Below, piece by piece: positions 1-7,048 of a stretch of DNA of 17,744 bases. The position numbers and the translations under genes were made by a program. This DNA comes from Burkholderiales bacterium (GTDB taxonomy: Bacteria > Pseudomonadota > Gammaproteobacteria > Burkholderiales > Usitatibacteraceae). Within the stretch, counting starts at the first letter, position 1. Every line of letters starts with the position of its first letter. The notes below the pieces were generated by a model that saw nothing but the letters and a program-made list of their open reading frames with translations, was not told where the DNA came from and ran no database searches. The DNA lies in assembly GCA_025350945.1 (NCBI GenBank), contig JANXWW010000123.1, positions 1-17,744 on the forward strand, written 5' to 3'.

Positions 1-434
1 GCGGTAATTTCCGATACCGCGCGAGCGCCGATGGAAATAAACACATCTTGTTCAAATCGTTTTGTGATTCTTGCGGTATGGCTTGGCACCCACTTTGCGG
101 AATTGCTCACTAACCATTCGCGGGCTACCAGCTCGAAAGTATTAGTGGCAGTTTCCAACAACGTTTCCTTTTGGTGGCGCTTGTTTTGGACGGGGTCGCC
201 ACCGTTTGCAATGACTTTTCTCGATGCGTCGCGCTTTTCTCTAGCCTCCGCCAATGTTAGGTCTGGATATGCGCCGTAGGAAATCAATTTTTCCTTACCC
301 ATAAAGCGGAATTTGTGCCGCCATAACTTGGAGCCTGTCGGATTGACCAAAAGATACAAGCCCTTTTCATCCGAGAGCTTGTAAGGCTTATGTGAAGGCT
401 TGGCGTTTCGAACAGCTCTATCGGTCAGCGGCAT
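1..434 (-). CDS. P4-type tyrosine recombinase/integrase, N-terminal part (cut by window edge)
   Basis: Site-specific recombinase expected to integrate and excise a genomic island. Reading leftward from ATG at 434, an open frame of 144 codons runs off the window without a stop. It opens MPLTDRAVRNAKPSHKPYKL, then has GLYLLV at about 26-31 and LWRHKFRFMGKEKLISYGAYP at about 37-57 in part, followed by LAEAREKRD. This is the standard N-terminal DUF4102 domain of P4-family integrases; the arm-binding SAM-like domain begins around residue 100. The catalytic domain (R-H-R-Y) lies outside the window, so activity cannot be judged. No Shine-Dalgarno is visible before the ATG. The gene sits 167 bp beyond the 3' end of a tRNA-Leu gene and reads away from it, the usual arrangement for this family. 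Family assignment is confident; intactness is unknown. Confidence 0.9.
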   Translation of the reverse strand, partial: MPLTDRAVRNAKPSHKPYKLSDEKGLYLLVNPTGSKLWRHKFRFMGKEKLISYGAYPDLTLAEAREKRDASRKVIANGGDPVQNKRHQKETLLETATNTFELVAREWLVSNSAKWVPSHTARITKRFEQDVFISIGARAVSEIT

Positions 435-438
435 TTTT

Positions 439-487
439 GGGGGTATCGTCTTTTTCGAAAATTTAAAAGTACCCCTAAGATACCCCC
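439..487. repeat. GGGGGTATC inverted repeat in the integrase leader
   Basis: GGGGGTATC at 439-447 is matched by a perfect inverted copy, GATACCCCC, at 479-487. A degenerate copy (ACCCCT) lies at 471-476. The group sits immediately upstream of the integrase start codon at 434. Repeats in this position can be arm-type binding sites for the integrase or an excisionase, or an operator. That role is inferred from position only. Confidence 0.5.
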
Positions 488-496
488 GCGAGTGCA

Positions 497-593
497 TGTA
501 TGTCAACATATTGGGTTGGACTGCTTTGGACGAAAAAAAGCCGCTTCCCCTATGAGAATCGCGGCTTTTTGTATGTCTTTGCACTGCTTTGGA
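497..593. repeat. Partial direct repeat flanking the tRNA terminator (possible attachment region)
   Basis: TGTATGTC occurs at 497-504 and 570-577, and ACTGCTTTGGA occurs at 520-530 and 583-593. The two words keep their order but their spacing differs by 10 bp (15 versus 5 bp between them). The pair therefore looks like a diverged duplication around the terminator at 535-570, just beyond the tRNA-Leu 3' end. Such duplications can come from integration at the tRNA. The true att core cannot be defined without the other end of the island. Confidence 0.4.
533..570 (-). terminator. Rho-independent terminator after tRNA-Leu
   Basis: The arms AAAAAGCCGC (535-544) and GCGGCTTTTT (561-570) form a stem with a 16-nt loop. 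Read on the minus strand, it ends in a run of seven T (539-533). It starts 32 nt past the tRNA 3' end, so it probably ends tRNA-Leu transcription. The A/T flanks would also allow weaker termination in the other direction. Confidence 0.75.
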
Positions 594-601
594 TTGTGTT
601 C

Positions 602-691
602 TGGTGCCGAGGACCGGAATCGAACCGGTACGAGATGTTTAGTCCCGACGGATTTTAAGTCCGTTGTGTCTACCTATTTCACCACCCCGGC
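602..691 (-). tRNA. tRNA-Leu(UAA)
   Basis: The minus strand folds as a class II tRNA. The acceptor is GCCGGGG (691-685) pairing with CCTCGGC (612-606) with one G-U pair. The D-arm carries GGTGGTGAAATAGGTAGACA. The anticodon stem is ACGGA/TCCGT around the loop CTTAAAA, giving anticodon UAA. A long variable arm follows, then a T-arm with GGTTCGATTCC. The discriminator A is at 605 and an encoded CCA is at 604-602. The length is 87 nt plus CCA, normal for tRNA-Leu. It reads UUA codons. Its 3' end faces the integrase gene, which suggests it is the island's integration target. Confidence 0.95.
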
Positions 692-760
692 AGCCGTTTT
701 GATGTCACGTAAGATTTTACTTGGTTTGCGGCAGAAACTCACGCTTTGATTGCGGAAATC

Positions 761-2050
761 CTAACCGTAGAGTCGCGCCGCATAAATGCCCAAGCCTGTT
801 GCCACGCTGGCAAACCGGTCGCCCGCCGCTTTTTTGGCATCGGGAAATGAAGCGGCTATAGCATTGCTAAGCGAGGCAAGCCCCGTTGAGCCACCTGTGA
901 AGTAGATCGCGCTGATGGCGGCTGGCACCACGCCCGCCATGCGTGCGGTTTCCAGCGCAGCCTCGGCAATTTTTTCAATTTTATTGTTAAGCGCTTCAGT
1001 TTGTTGCACGTCGGAAAACGCGACCACAAGATTTTCTTCAATATTGTCGAGCAGCGCTTCGACCTTGCCGGTCATCGACACCTCAATTTTGATCGACTCC
1101 GCCGTTGCTGCAAGCTGATGGCCAAGCCGTCGCGTGACAACATGCATCAAACGGCGATAGCGCACCTGATCCGCGTACATGCTCGTCATCTCGCGCAGCT
1201 CGGCGACGCGATTGTGCGCGTAGACGGTATTGATGAGATGCCATGTGGCGAGATCAAAATAAACAGACGACGGCACGCGGCGCGCACCTTGATCCGTAGG
1301 GCCCAGTGAGCCCAAGCCCAGCGTGGGCATGATCGCGGCTAAATTAACCGCGAAATCAAAATCCGTTCCCGCCAAATGAATACCGTGATTCGCCAAAATA
1401 TCGCTCTTGCGATCCAGCTTTTCACGCTGCCTAGGGCCTACGCGAACAATCGAAAAGTCCGAAGTGCCGCCACCGATATCGGCCACTAGAACAAGCTCTT
1501 CGCGATCAATCGTGGATTCGTAATCGAGTGCGGCGGCAATCGGCTCGAACTGAAACGCGACATCGGTAAAGCCGACGGCACGCGCTGCAGTCGCCAGGGC
1601 GGCTTCTGCTTTTGCGTCGCGCGTTGCATCACCATCAACAAAATAAACCGGGCGACCCATCACCACGCGCTTTATTCTCTCGCCGGATTGAAACTCCGCA
1701 ACGTGTTTTAAATGTCGCAAGTACGCCGTCACCACATCAATATATTTCACGGACATGCCGTGACCGACTTCCGTTGCGGTCTCCATCAAGTCCGATCCCA
1801 AAATACTTTTGATCGATCGCATCAACCGGCCATCGTAGCCATCCACATAAGCCGCCACCGCCTCGCGGCCATAGCAACGCGTTTCGTCCTCAACGTTATA
1901 AAAAACTGCAGTCGGCATCGACGTAAAACCAGACTCCAGCTCGACCAGACGCAACGAGTTTTTAGTGGGTGAATTCGATTGCTGTTGAGGAAGTGCGACC
2001 GCGGAATTGGAGGTGCCGAAATCGATAGCGCAAAAATCCTGATGATGCAT
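761..2050 (-). CDS. yegD: Hsp70-family chaperone-like protein, YegD type
   Basis: Predicted cytoplasmic ATP-binding protein of the Hsp70/actin superfamily. The 429 residues are close to the 450 of E. coli YegD and well short of DnaK, so a full peptide-binding domain is absent. Visible nucleotide-binding motifs are phosphate-1 DFGTSNS at 10-16, phosphate-2 DIGGGTSDFS at 191-200, and the adenosine motif YFTGGSTG at 383-390. There is no signal peptide or membrane segment. The ATG at 2050 puts phosphate-1 close to the N terminus, as expected, with AAGG about 11 nt upstream. A perfect TATAAT lies on this strand at 2084-2089. The tRNA-Leu gene is 69 bp downstream on the same strand. Client proteins of this family are not established; the subfamily call rests on length and motif layout. 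Confidence 0.85.
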   Translation of the reverse strand: MHHQDFCAIDFGTSNSAVALPQQQSNSPTKNSLRLVELESGFTSMPTAVFYNVEDETRCYGREAVAAYVDGYDGRLMRSIKSILGSDLMETATEVGHGMSVKYIDVVTAYLRHLKHVAEFQSGERIKRVVMGRPVYFVDGDATRDAKAEAALATAARAVGFTDVAFQFEPIAAALDYESTIDREELVLVADIGGGTSDFSIVRVGPRQREKLDRKSDILANHGIHLAGTDFDFAVNLAAIMPTLGLGSLGPTDQGARRVPSSVYFDLATWHLINTVYAHNRVAELREMTSMYADQVRYRRLMHVVTRRLGHQLAATAESIKIEVSMTGKVEALLDNIEENLVVAFSDVQQTEALNNKIEKIAEAALETARMAGVVPAAISAIYFTGGSTGLASLSNAIAASFPDAKKAAGDRFASVATGLGIYAARLYG

Positions 2051-2083
2051 GGGCTCACTGCCTTGGTTGAAATGGGGAGGGCG

Positions 2084-2089
2084 ATTATA
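2084..2089 (-). promoter_or_regulatory. Candidate sigma-70 -10 element for yegD
   Basis: The minus strand reads TATAAT exactly, in the context GCCTATAATCGCC. This would start transcription near 2077 and leave a leader of about 27 nt before the yegD ATG. No good -35 hexamer is found 16-18 bp upstream, so strength and dependence on another factor are uncertain. Confidence 0.5.
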
Positions 2090-2151
2090 GGCGAGTTATG
2101 TTGATCTCGAATAAAACCGACCGGATAACACCAGCACGGGGGCTAATTTTG

Positions 2152-2197
2152 AAGCAAAAATGCTCCAAAACGCCCGCCAATATTAGAGTTTTAAATT
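2152..2197 (+). repeat. Dispersed intergenic repeat, copy 1
   Basis: This copy starts AAGCAAAAATGCTCCAAA (2152-2169), followed by CGCCCGCCAATATTAG and TTTTAAA. The first 18 bases are identical to copy 2 at 13702-13719. The stretch ATGCTCCAAAACGCCCGCCAA matches the minus strand of copy 3 with two differences. It lies between the end of the MDR oxidoreductase gene and the yegD promoter region. Confidence 0.6.
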
Positions 2198-2222
2198 TAC
2201 AAAAGCCGCGAATTACTCACTG

Positions 2223-3236
2223 CTATAGCGCAGCAACCCGCACCAATGCCTTGCCAAAATTATCTCCGCGCATCAGCCGACAAAACGCTTCAGGGGCCGC
2301 AGCCAGTCCCTCGCTAATGTCTTCACGATAGTGAAATGTTCCTGCGCGAATCGCATCGCCCACGACGCGTTGAAGCTCTGGCATGAGATGCAAATGGTCA
2401 TACACCACCAGCCCTTTCATCGTTGCGCGTGCGCCGACGACAGGGCCCAAGAATGGCCCAGGTGGTGGCGTCGCCATGTTATAGGCTTCGATCATGCCGC
2501 ACAAAATGATGCGCGCATGTAGTGCGAGATTTTTTAATACTGCCGCCAACGTATCACCGCCGACGTTATCAAAATACATATCGATTTTATTTGGACATGC
2601 GCGATTAAGTTGTGCCACAAGATCACCCGATTTGTAATTCACGCAATCCGCAAAACCCAATTCGTTAATGGCATACGCGCACTTCTCATCCGAACCCGCA
2701 ATGCCGACAACACGTGCACCGCGCAGTCGTGCGATTTGCCCCGCTGTGCTTCCCACCGGGCCAGTCGCCGCAGAGACCACAACGGTCTCACCCGCTTTCA
2801 AGTTACTCAACACAATCACGCCCGCATAGCCCGTGAGACCGGGCATGCCGAGCACACCGAGATTTGCTGATAGCGGTGCGCGCGCAGGGTTCAGTTTGCG
2901 AACACCCTGCCCATTCGAGACCGCAAATTCCTGCCAGCCGTTGCGCACTGCAATGTAATCACCGACCGCGAAATCGTTATGGCGCGAAGCGACAATTTGC
3001 GCCACCGTCTCACCAATCATCACGTCCCCCGGAACCAAACGCTCCGCATAAATCGGATTGTTTTTCATCACGTTCCGATAGTACGGATCGAGTGAAAGTA
3101 AGATCGTCCGCGATAAAAATTCGCCGTCGTTTGGCGGCGTAATGCTAACTTCATCAAATGAAAAATCAGCGGGCGTCGGCAGGCCTTGCGGGACGCGGGC
3201 CATGAGGATGCGGCGGTTGGATTGCGAGAGCCGCAT
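2223..3236 (-). CDS. Zinc-independent MDR oxidoreductase (CurA/LTB4DH-like, NADP-dependent)
   Basis: Medium-chain reductase of the group that includes E. coli CurA, bacterial YncB-like reductases and mammalian prostaglandin reductases; these usually reduce C=C bonds of enones with NADPH. From ATG at 3236 it has 337 residues, the normal family length. It opens MRLSQSNRRILMARVPQGLP, matching the family's NRR-x-x-L-A-x-R-P-x-G start. The nucleotide-binding loop AATGPVGSTAGQIA is at 156-169 and YFDNVGG at 221-227. Zinc-ligand cysteines are missing, as in this subfamily. The frame is open 33 codons further upstream, but that extension translates a palindromic repeat and is not family-like. GGA lies 7 nt before the chosen ATG. 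It follows phaB by 120 bp on the same strand; a link to PHA metabolism is only positional. The substrate is unknown. Confidence 0.85.
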   Translation of the reverse strand: MRLSQSNRRILMARVPQGLPTPADFSFDEVSITPPNDGEFLSRTILLSLDPYYRNVMKNNPIYAERLVPGDVMIGETVAQIVASRHNDFAVGDYIAVRNGWQEFAVSNGQGVRKLNPARAPLSANLGVLGMPGLTGYAGVIVLSNLKAGETVVVSAATGPVGSTAGQIARLRGARVVGIAGSDEKCAYAINELGFADCVNYKSGDLVAQLNRACPNKIDMYFDNVGGDTLAAVLKNLALHARIILCGMIEAYNMATPPPGPFLGPVVGARATMKGLVVYDHLHLMPELQRVVGDAIRAGTFHYREDISEGLAAAPEAFCRLMRGDNFGKALVRVAAL

Positions 3237-3280
3237 CGTTGTCCGATTACTTTTGAGTAGAGATGTATCTTGAGCAAATA

Positions 3281-3347
3281 GTTCTTTATTGGCGGGCATT
3301 TTCGAGCATAAGTTCCCTGAGATGCCCGCCAGCACTAGCGTTTTAAT
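3281..3347. repeat. Dispersed intergenic repeat, copy 3 (two inverted arms)
   Basis: TGGCGGGCAT (3290-3299) and ATGCCCGCCA (3322-3331) form a perfect 10-bp inverted repeat around a 22-nt loop. The minus-strand reading of the left arm, ATGCTCGAAAATGCCCGCCA, matches copy 1 with two changes. The right arm, GCCCGCCAGCACTAG followed by GTTTTAA, matches the later part of copy 1. The element fills most of the 120-bp gap between phaB and the oxidoreductase gene. No T-run follows on the minus strand, so it is not a standard terminator for phaB. Confidence 0.6.
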
Positions 3348-3356
3348 TTTTAAAAT

Positions 3357-4106
3357 TTATTGCATATGCTGCCCACCGTTAATTGCGATATTGGCACCGG
3401 TAATAAACGCCGCTTCATCTGAGGCCAAATACGCGCACAACCCGGCGACTTCTTCGGGCTTGCCCAAACGCCCCAACGGGATTTGCGGGATGATTTTGGT
3501 GTTGAGGACTTCTTCGGGAATGGCGGTGACCATCGCGGTGCCGATATAGCCGGGGGAAATGGTATTGACGGTGACACCTTTGCGCGCGACTTCGAGTGCC
3601 AGCGCTTTGCTGAAGCCGTGCATGCCTGCTTTCGCCGCCGAGTAATTGGTCTGGCCGAATGCACCTTTTTGGCCATTTACAGACGACACATTAATGACGC
3701 GACCCCAACCGCGCTCGACCATGCCATCGACGATGGGTTTGGACATATTGAAGACACTATCGAGATTAGTGCCGAGTACCGCGTCCCAATCAACCTTGGT
3801 CATTTTCTTGAATGTCATATCGCGGGTGATACCGGCGTTGTTGATAAGAATATCAATCGGGCCGACTTCTTTTTGTATTTTTTCAATCGCCCCCGCGCAT
3901 GACTGATAATCGCTCACGTCCACGGCATAGGCGTGGAAATGATAATCGCGTGCGGCCATGTCTTTGATCCATTGATCGGCCTTGGTATTCGATGGCGAAT
4001 ACGTGACAACGACCTTGATGCCCATGCGGGCGAGCTTCATGCAAATGGCTTCACCCAAGCCGCCCATTCCCCCGGTGACAATCGCTATGCGTTGCGTTGT
4101 TGGCAT
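3357..4106 (-). CDS. phaB: Acetoacetyl-CoA reductase (PHA synthesis)
   Basis: NADPH-dependent short-chain dehydrogenase that reduces acetoacetyl-CoA to (R)-3-hydroxybutyryl-CoA, the monomer used by PhaC. The 249 residues match the family's usual ~246-250. The cofactor loop TGGMGGLG is at 11-18, NNAG at 89-92, the structural Asn at 114, and the catalytic Ser142-Tyr155-Lys159 set in SSVNGQ and YSAAKAG. The C-terminal INGGQHMQ is typical of PhaB and separates it from FabG. A strong Shine-Dalgarno (GAGGAGAAA) precedes the ATG at 4106. It lies 33 bp after phaC on the same strand, probably in one transcript. The thiolase gene phaA, often placed between phaC and phaB, is absent, so acetoacetyl-CoA must come from a thiolase encoded elsewhere. 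Confidence 0.95.
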   Translation of the reverse strand: MPTTQRIAIVTGGMGGLGEAICMKLARMGIKVVVTYSPSNTKADQWIKDMAARDYHFHAYAVDVSDYQSCAGAIEKIQKEVGPIDILINNAGITRDMTFKKMTKVDWDAVLGTNLDSVFNMSKPIVDGMVERGWGRVINVSSVNGQKGAFGQTNYSAAKAGMHGFSKALALEVARKGVTVNTISPGYIGTAMVTAIPEEVLNTKIIPQIPLGRLGKPEEVAGLCAYLASDEAAFITGANIAINGGQHMQ

Positions 4107-4139
4107 GATATTTCTCCTCGTTGGTATTTGATTTTAAAT

Positions 4140-5879
4140 TTAATTCTTCTCGCGCACATAACGCCCCGGCGCGTCCTCAATCGGCGGGAATTCTGCATTG
4201 CCAAGTGAGGTTCTTGCTTTGATTTTGCGGCTACTTTTTTCGCTCAACCACGCTGTCCAATGTGGCCACCAGCTCCCCGGATTTTCCTTCGATTGATCGA
4301 GCCACTGTTCGGCATCGGCCATTTTTTCACCACCCTGCGTCCAATAGCTTCGCTTGTTTTTTGACGCAGGATTCACCACACCCGCGATATGCCCGGCCGC
4401 GCCCAGAATAAATTGCACCTCACTGCCAAGATAACGCGTGCTGGCAAATGCGGTGCGCCACGGCACGATGTGATCCTCGCGCGCGGCGAACACGAATGCG
4501 GGCATGTCCACATAACTAAGATCAACCGGCACACCGCACATGGTGAGCTTGTCCGGCTTGATTAAATTATTTTCGAAATAAGTGTTCTGCAAATAGTAGC
4601 AATACCACGGGCCGGCTAAATTGGTACTGTCGCCATTCCAGAACAAGAGATCAAACGGCGGTGGTTTTTTGCCTTGCAAATAATTGCTCGACACATAATT
4701 CCACACCAGATCATTTGCGCGCAACGATGAAAACGCAAACGCAAGCTCAGCACCGTTAATGATGCCGCCCTGGCCTGCTTCATTCTGGCGGCGCTTTACA
4801 AATGCTTCGTCCACATAGGCTTCAATATCGCCAACCTCAGAAAAATCGAGAAAGGTGGTGAGCAATGTGGTGCTTTCCACCACGTCGTGACCCATGCGCC
4901 GCAGCACGGCAAGAGCGGACGCCAGCATCGTTCCGCCCACACAAAAACCGAGCGTGTTGATTTTTTCAACATTTGTAATCACTCGCACGGAATCAATCGC
5001 CTTGATCACACCGCGCAGCAAATAATCATCCCAGGTCAGGTTTCCGAAACGCGCATTCACGTTTCGCCACGACATGACAAATACCGTAAAGCCCTGCTGC
5101 ACCGCGTATTCGATAAACGAATTATCGGGACGCAAATCGAGAATATAAAATTTGTTGATGCACGGCGGCACCATTAGCAAGGGGCGAAGATACACGTCAG
5201 CAGTTTGCGGCGCATATTGCAGAAGCTGAAAAATTTCGTTTTCAAATACCACACTGCCAGGCGTCATCGCGATGTTTTTGCCGACGTGAAACGCGCTCTC
5301 GTCAGTCATCGAAATATGGCCTTTCGCCATGTCGGATTTCAGATTTTCAATACCGGCGCGCAGTGTTTCGCCTTGCGACTTCAAGGCGGCTTCCATCGCA
5401 TCGGGATTGGTCATTAAAAAATTCGCTGGCGACATGGCATCCAGATATTGCTTCGTGAAAAAATGCGCGCGATGTTTTGCATGCGGCGATAAATCAGCCA
5501 CCTCAATCGCATTCAGTACAAGCTGGCTCATGCCCAGATAGGACTCGGCAAGATTGCGAAAACCGGCATTCGTCTGCCACGCCTCGCTGCTGAAGCGTTT
5601 GTCTTTTTGGCTCAGCAGTATTTGCGCTTCACTGTTATTGGATTGCCCGGCTGATGGTGAAAGCAGCGCCATTAAACGCTGGTTCTCGGCCGCGATGCGC
5701 GCCTGCAACAACGCCATTTTTTCAGGCTCGCTGGCAAACGCGTCCGCACACATTTTCCAGGCTTCGTTAAAGCTATTGGGCTGAGGAATTTCACTCAGAC
5801 CATGAATCCAGCGACTTCCTGCTTCTTGAATAGCGGCAATTGTTTTATTGATGTCGATGGGACTAGGCGCGGAATTCAT
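4140..5879 (-). CDS. phaC: Class I poly(3-hydroxyalkanoate) synthase
   Basis: Polymerises (R)-3-hydroxyacyl-CoA into PHA at the granule surface. Its 579 residues compare with 589 for the Cupriavidus enzyme and fit class I. The N-terminal domain covers about 1-200; an alpha/beta-hydrolase domain follows. The lipase-like box GFCVGG is at 311-316 with nucleophile Cys313. Asp469 (in REDH) and His497 (in GAAGHIAG) complete the triad. PPCINKFYILDL (238-249), SWRN (270-273) and PWYCYYL (424-430) are conserved blocks. No Shine-Dalgarno is obvious before ATG 5879, but the N terminus aligns in length with the family, so I keep this start. It leads the phaC-phaB pair. In many betaproteobacteria phaC directly follows pgeF; here a ZIP transporter and a small ORF intervene. 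Confidence 0.97.
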   Translation of the reverse strand: MNSAPSPIDINKTIAAIQEAGSRWIHGLSEIPQPNSFNEAWKMCADAFASEPEKMALLQARIAAENQRLMALLSPSAGQSNNSEAQILLSQKDKRFSSEAWQTNAGFRNLAESYLGMSQLVLNAIEVADLSPHAKHRAHFFTKQYLDAMSPANFLMTNPDAMEAALKSQGETLRAGIENLKSDMAKGHISMTDESAFHVGKNIAMTPGSVVFENEIFQLLQYAPQTADVYLRPLLMVPPCINKFYILDLRPDNSFIEYAVQQGFTVFVMSWRNVNARFGNLTWDDYLLRGVIKAIDSVRVITNVEKINTLGFCVGGTMLASALAVLRRMGHDVVESTTLLTTFLDFSEVGDIEAYVDEAFVKRRQNEAGQGGIINGAELAFAFSSLRANDLVWNYVSSNYLQGKKPPPFDLLFWNGDSTNLAGPWYCYYLQNTYFENNLIKPDKLTMCGVPVDLSYVDMPAFVFAAREDHIVPWRTAFASTRYLGSEVQFILGAAGHIAGVVNPASKNKRSYWTQGGEKMADAEQWLDQSKENPGSWWPHWTAWLSEKSSRKIKARTSLGNAEFPPIEDAPGRYVREKN

Positions 5880-6028
5880 TTACGATGTGCGAAAGAGGTG
5901 GAATAACAGGTGGAATGACCATAGTTTGCGTTAGAACCTCAAGGTTTGCACACTCGCTTCAAAAAATCAAATCTGGCTTCGACCCTAATTTTGTGCAGTG
6001 CAGTAAAACCACCGAAAGGAAAATCAAA

Positions 6029-6262
6029 ATTTATATTGTTCTTATCGCCTGGCTGTATGTCATTTTGATGATTGCGGTGATGCAAAAAACACTGGTCGCG
6101 GGCGTGGCCACGTTTTTATTTTTTGGTCTGGCACCTTGTGCGTTGCTGGTGTGGCTTATTGGTAAACCTCGACGACCTGCTGCATTACGACAAGCGCCGC
6201 CAGAATCAGTGACCGACGAAACTCTGCACGAGCCAGATCGAGGCAATGCCAAGCGCGATTAA
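6029..6262 (+). CDS. Small two-helix inner-membrane protein, function unknown
   Basis: I cannot assign a function. The protein has two hydrophobic helices, IYIVLIAWLYVILMIAVMQ and LVAGVATFLFFGLAPCALLVWLIG, then GKPRRP and a polar, charged tail of about 30 residues. The open frame extends upstream to ATGs at 5885 and 5915, but that extension is not membrane-like, and those ATGs have no well-spaced ribosome site. GAAAGGA at 6014-6020 lies 8 nt before an in-frame ATT at 6029. Starting there gives 77 residues beginning directly with helix 1, so I use that rare start provisionally. With an upstream ATG the protein would be up to 125 residues. The last 57 bp overlap the end of the convergent ZIP gene. 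Existence as a gene is likely; the start is uncertain. Confidence 0.6.
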   Translation: MYIVLIAWLYVILMIAVMQKTLVAGVATFLFFGLAPCALLVWLIGKPRRPAALRQAPPESVTDETLHEPDRGNAKRD

Positions 6263-7048
6263 CGCGATTTGTTGCAGCGTATCGGTGAGTGTTGAGCGCT
6301 TGTGCAGGCCTGGGATCAAATCCGCAATGGCGACATAGATCATGCTAGATGCGGCAAAGCATAAAAATATATTCGAATACGCTTCAAAACTGCGCAACGT
6401 AAAATACGCCAACACCGCGCCTATAAGCGTCGCAAAGCTCGACACCAGATTCCAGAACAGCGCGCGGCCGCGACTAAAACCAGAATGAATCAGCACCAGA
6501 AAATCGCCGAGTTCCTGCGGCAACTCGTGCGCAATAATCGCCACCGATGTGACCACACCCAACCGGTAATCCGCCAAAAATGCGGCGGCAATCGCCACGC
6601 CATCCGTAAAATTATGAAAACCATCGCCGATGATAATCATCCACGCCGATGTTTCGCGGCCTGTTGCGGACGCGTGCGGGTGTGTGTGTGAATCTGCGCC
6701 GTGAGAATGCGCATGCGAGTGTGCATGTGAGTGTGCATGTGAGCTTGCAATCGCGGCTTCCGCCTGCCCTGCATGATCGTGATTGTGTCGCCACAGCACC
6801 AATTTTTCCAGCACAAAAAACGCCATGATCCCGGCCAAAATCCACGCGGCGGCTTGATGCGTTTTCGTACCCGATTCAAAAATATGCGGCAGCAAATCCA
6901 GAAACACCACGCCCAGTAAAGCTCCTACCGCATAGCTTACAAACATCGGGATCAAGCGCGGCTGCACCCGCCAGGCCAATAATGCCGCGAGCAGCGCGGA
7001 TAGTGTGCTTCCGGCAAGACAAGCGATGAGGATATGTACAAGGGTCAT
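6206..7048 (-). CDS. ZIP-family divalent metal transporter with His-rich loop
   Basis: Inner-membrane transporter for zinc or another divalent metal. The 280 residues include about eight hydrophobic helices. A histidine-rich cytoplasmic-type loop spans about 88-126 (HNHDH, then SHAH repeats, then HTHPH). The metal-site motifs HNFTDG (145-150, helix 4) and HELPQELGD (174-182, helix 5) are the ZIP binuclear centre. No Shine-Dalgarno is obvious at the ATG at 7048. The C terminus overlaps the convergent small membrane ORF by 57 bp. It lies 100 bp after pgeF on the same strand and may be co-transcribed or have its own promoter. Metal specificity cannot be read from the sequence. Confidence 0.92.
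   Translation of the reverse strand: MTLVHILIACLAGSTLSALLAALLAWRVQPRLIPMFVSYAVGALLGVVFLDLLPHIFESGTKTHQAAAWILAGIMAFFVLEKLVLWRHNHDHAGQAEAAIASSHAHSHAHSHAHSHGADSHTHPHASATGRETSAWMIIIGDGFHNFTDGVAIAAAFLADYRLGVVTSVAIIAHELPQELGDFLVLIHSGFSRGRALFWNLVSSFATLIGAVLAYFTLRSFEAYSNIFLCFAASSMIYVAIADLIPGLHKRSTLTDTLQQIALIALGIASIWLVQSFVGH
6701..6744. repeat. Imperfect 12-bp tandem repeat coding for the His-rich loop
   Basis: GTGAGTGTGCAT-type units repeat about three and a half times (12-bp period, first unit 14 bp and diverged). On the minus strand they encode the Ser-His-Ala-His repeats of the ZIP transporter loop. The 12-bp period keeps the frame, so unit gain or loss would only lengthen or shorten the metal-binding loop. 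Confidence 0.7.

Noticed and set aside
492..749. 85-codon plus-strand ORF across the tRNA
   Set aside because: It translates the antisense of tRNA-Leu and its terminator; this is a well-known type of spurious ORF.
3237..3335. N-terminal extension of the MDR oxidoreductase to 3335
   Set aside because: The extra 33 residues translate a palindromic intergenic repeat and do not fit the family N terminus.
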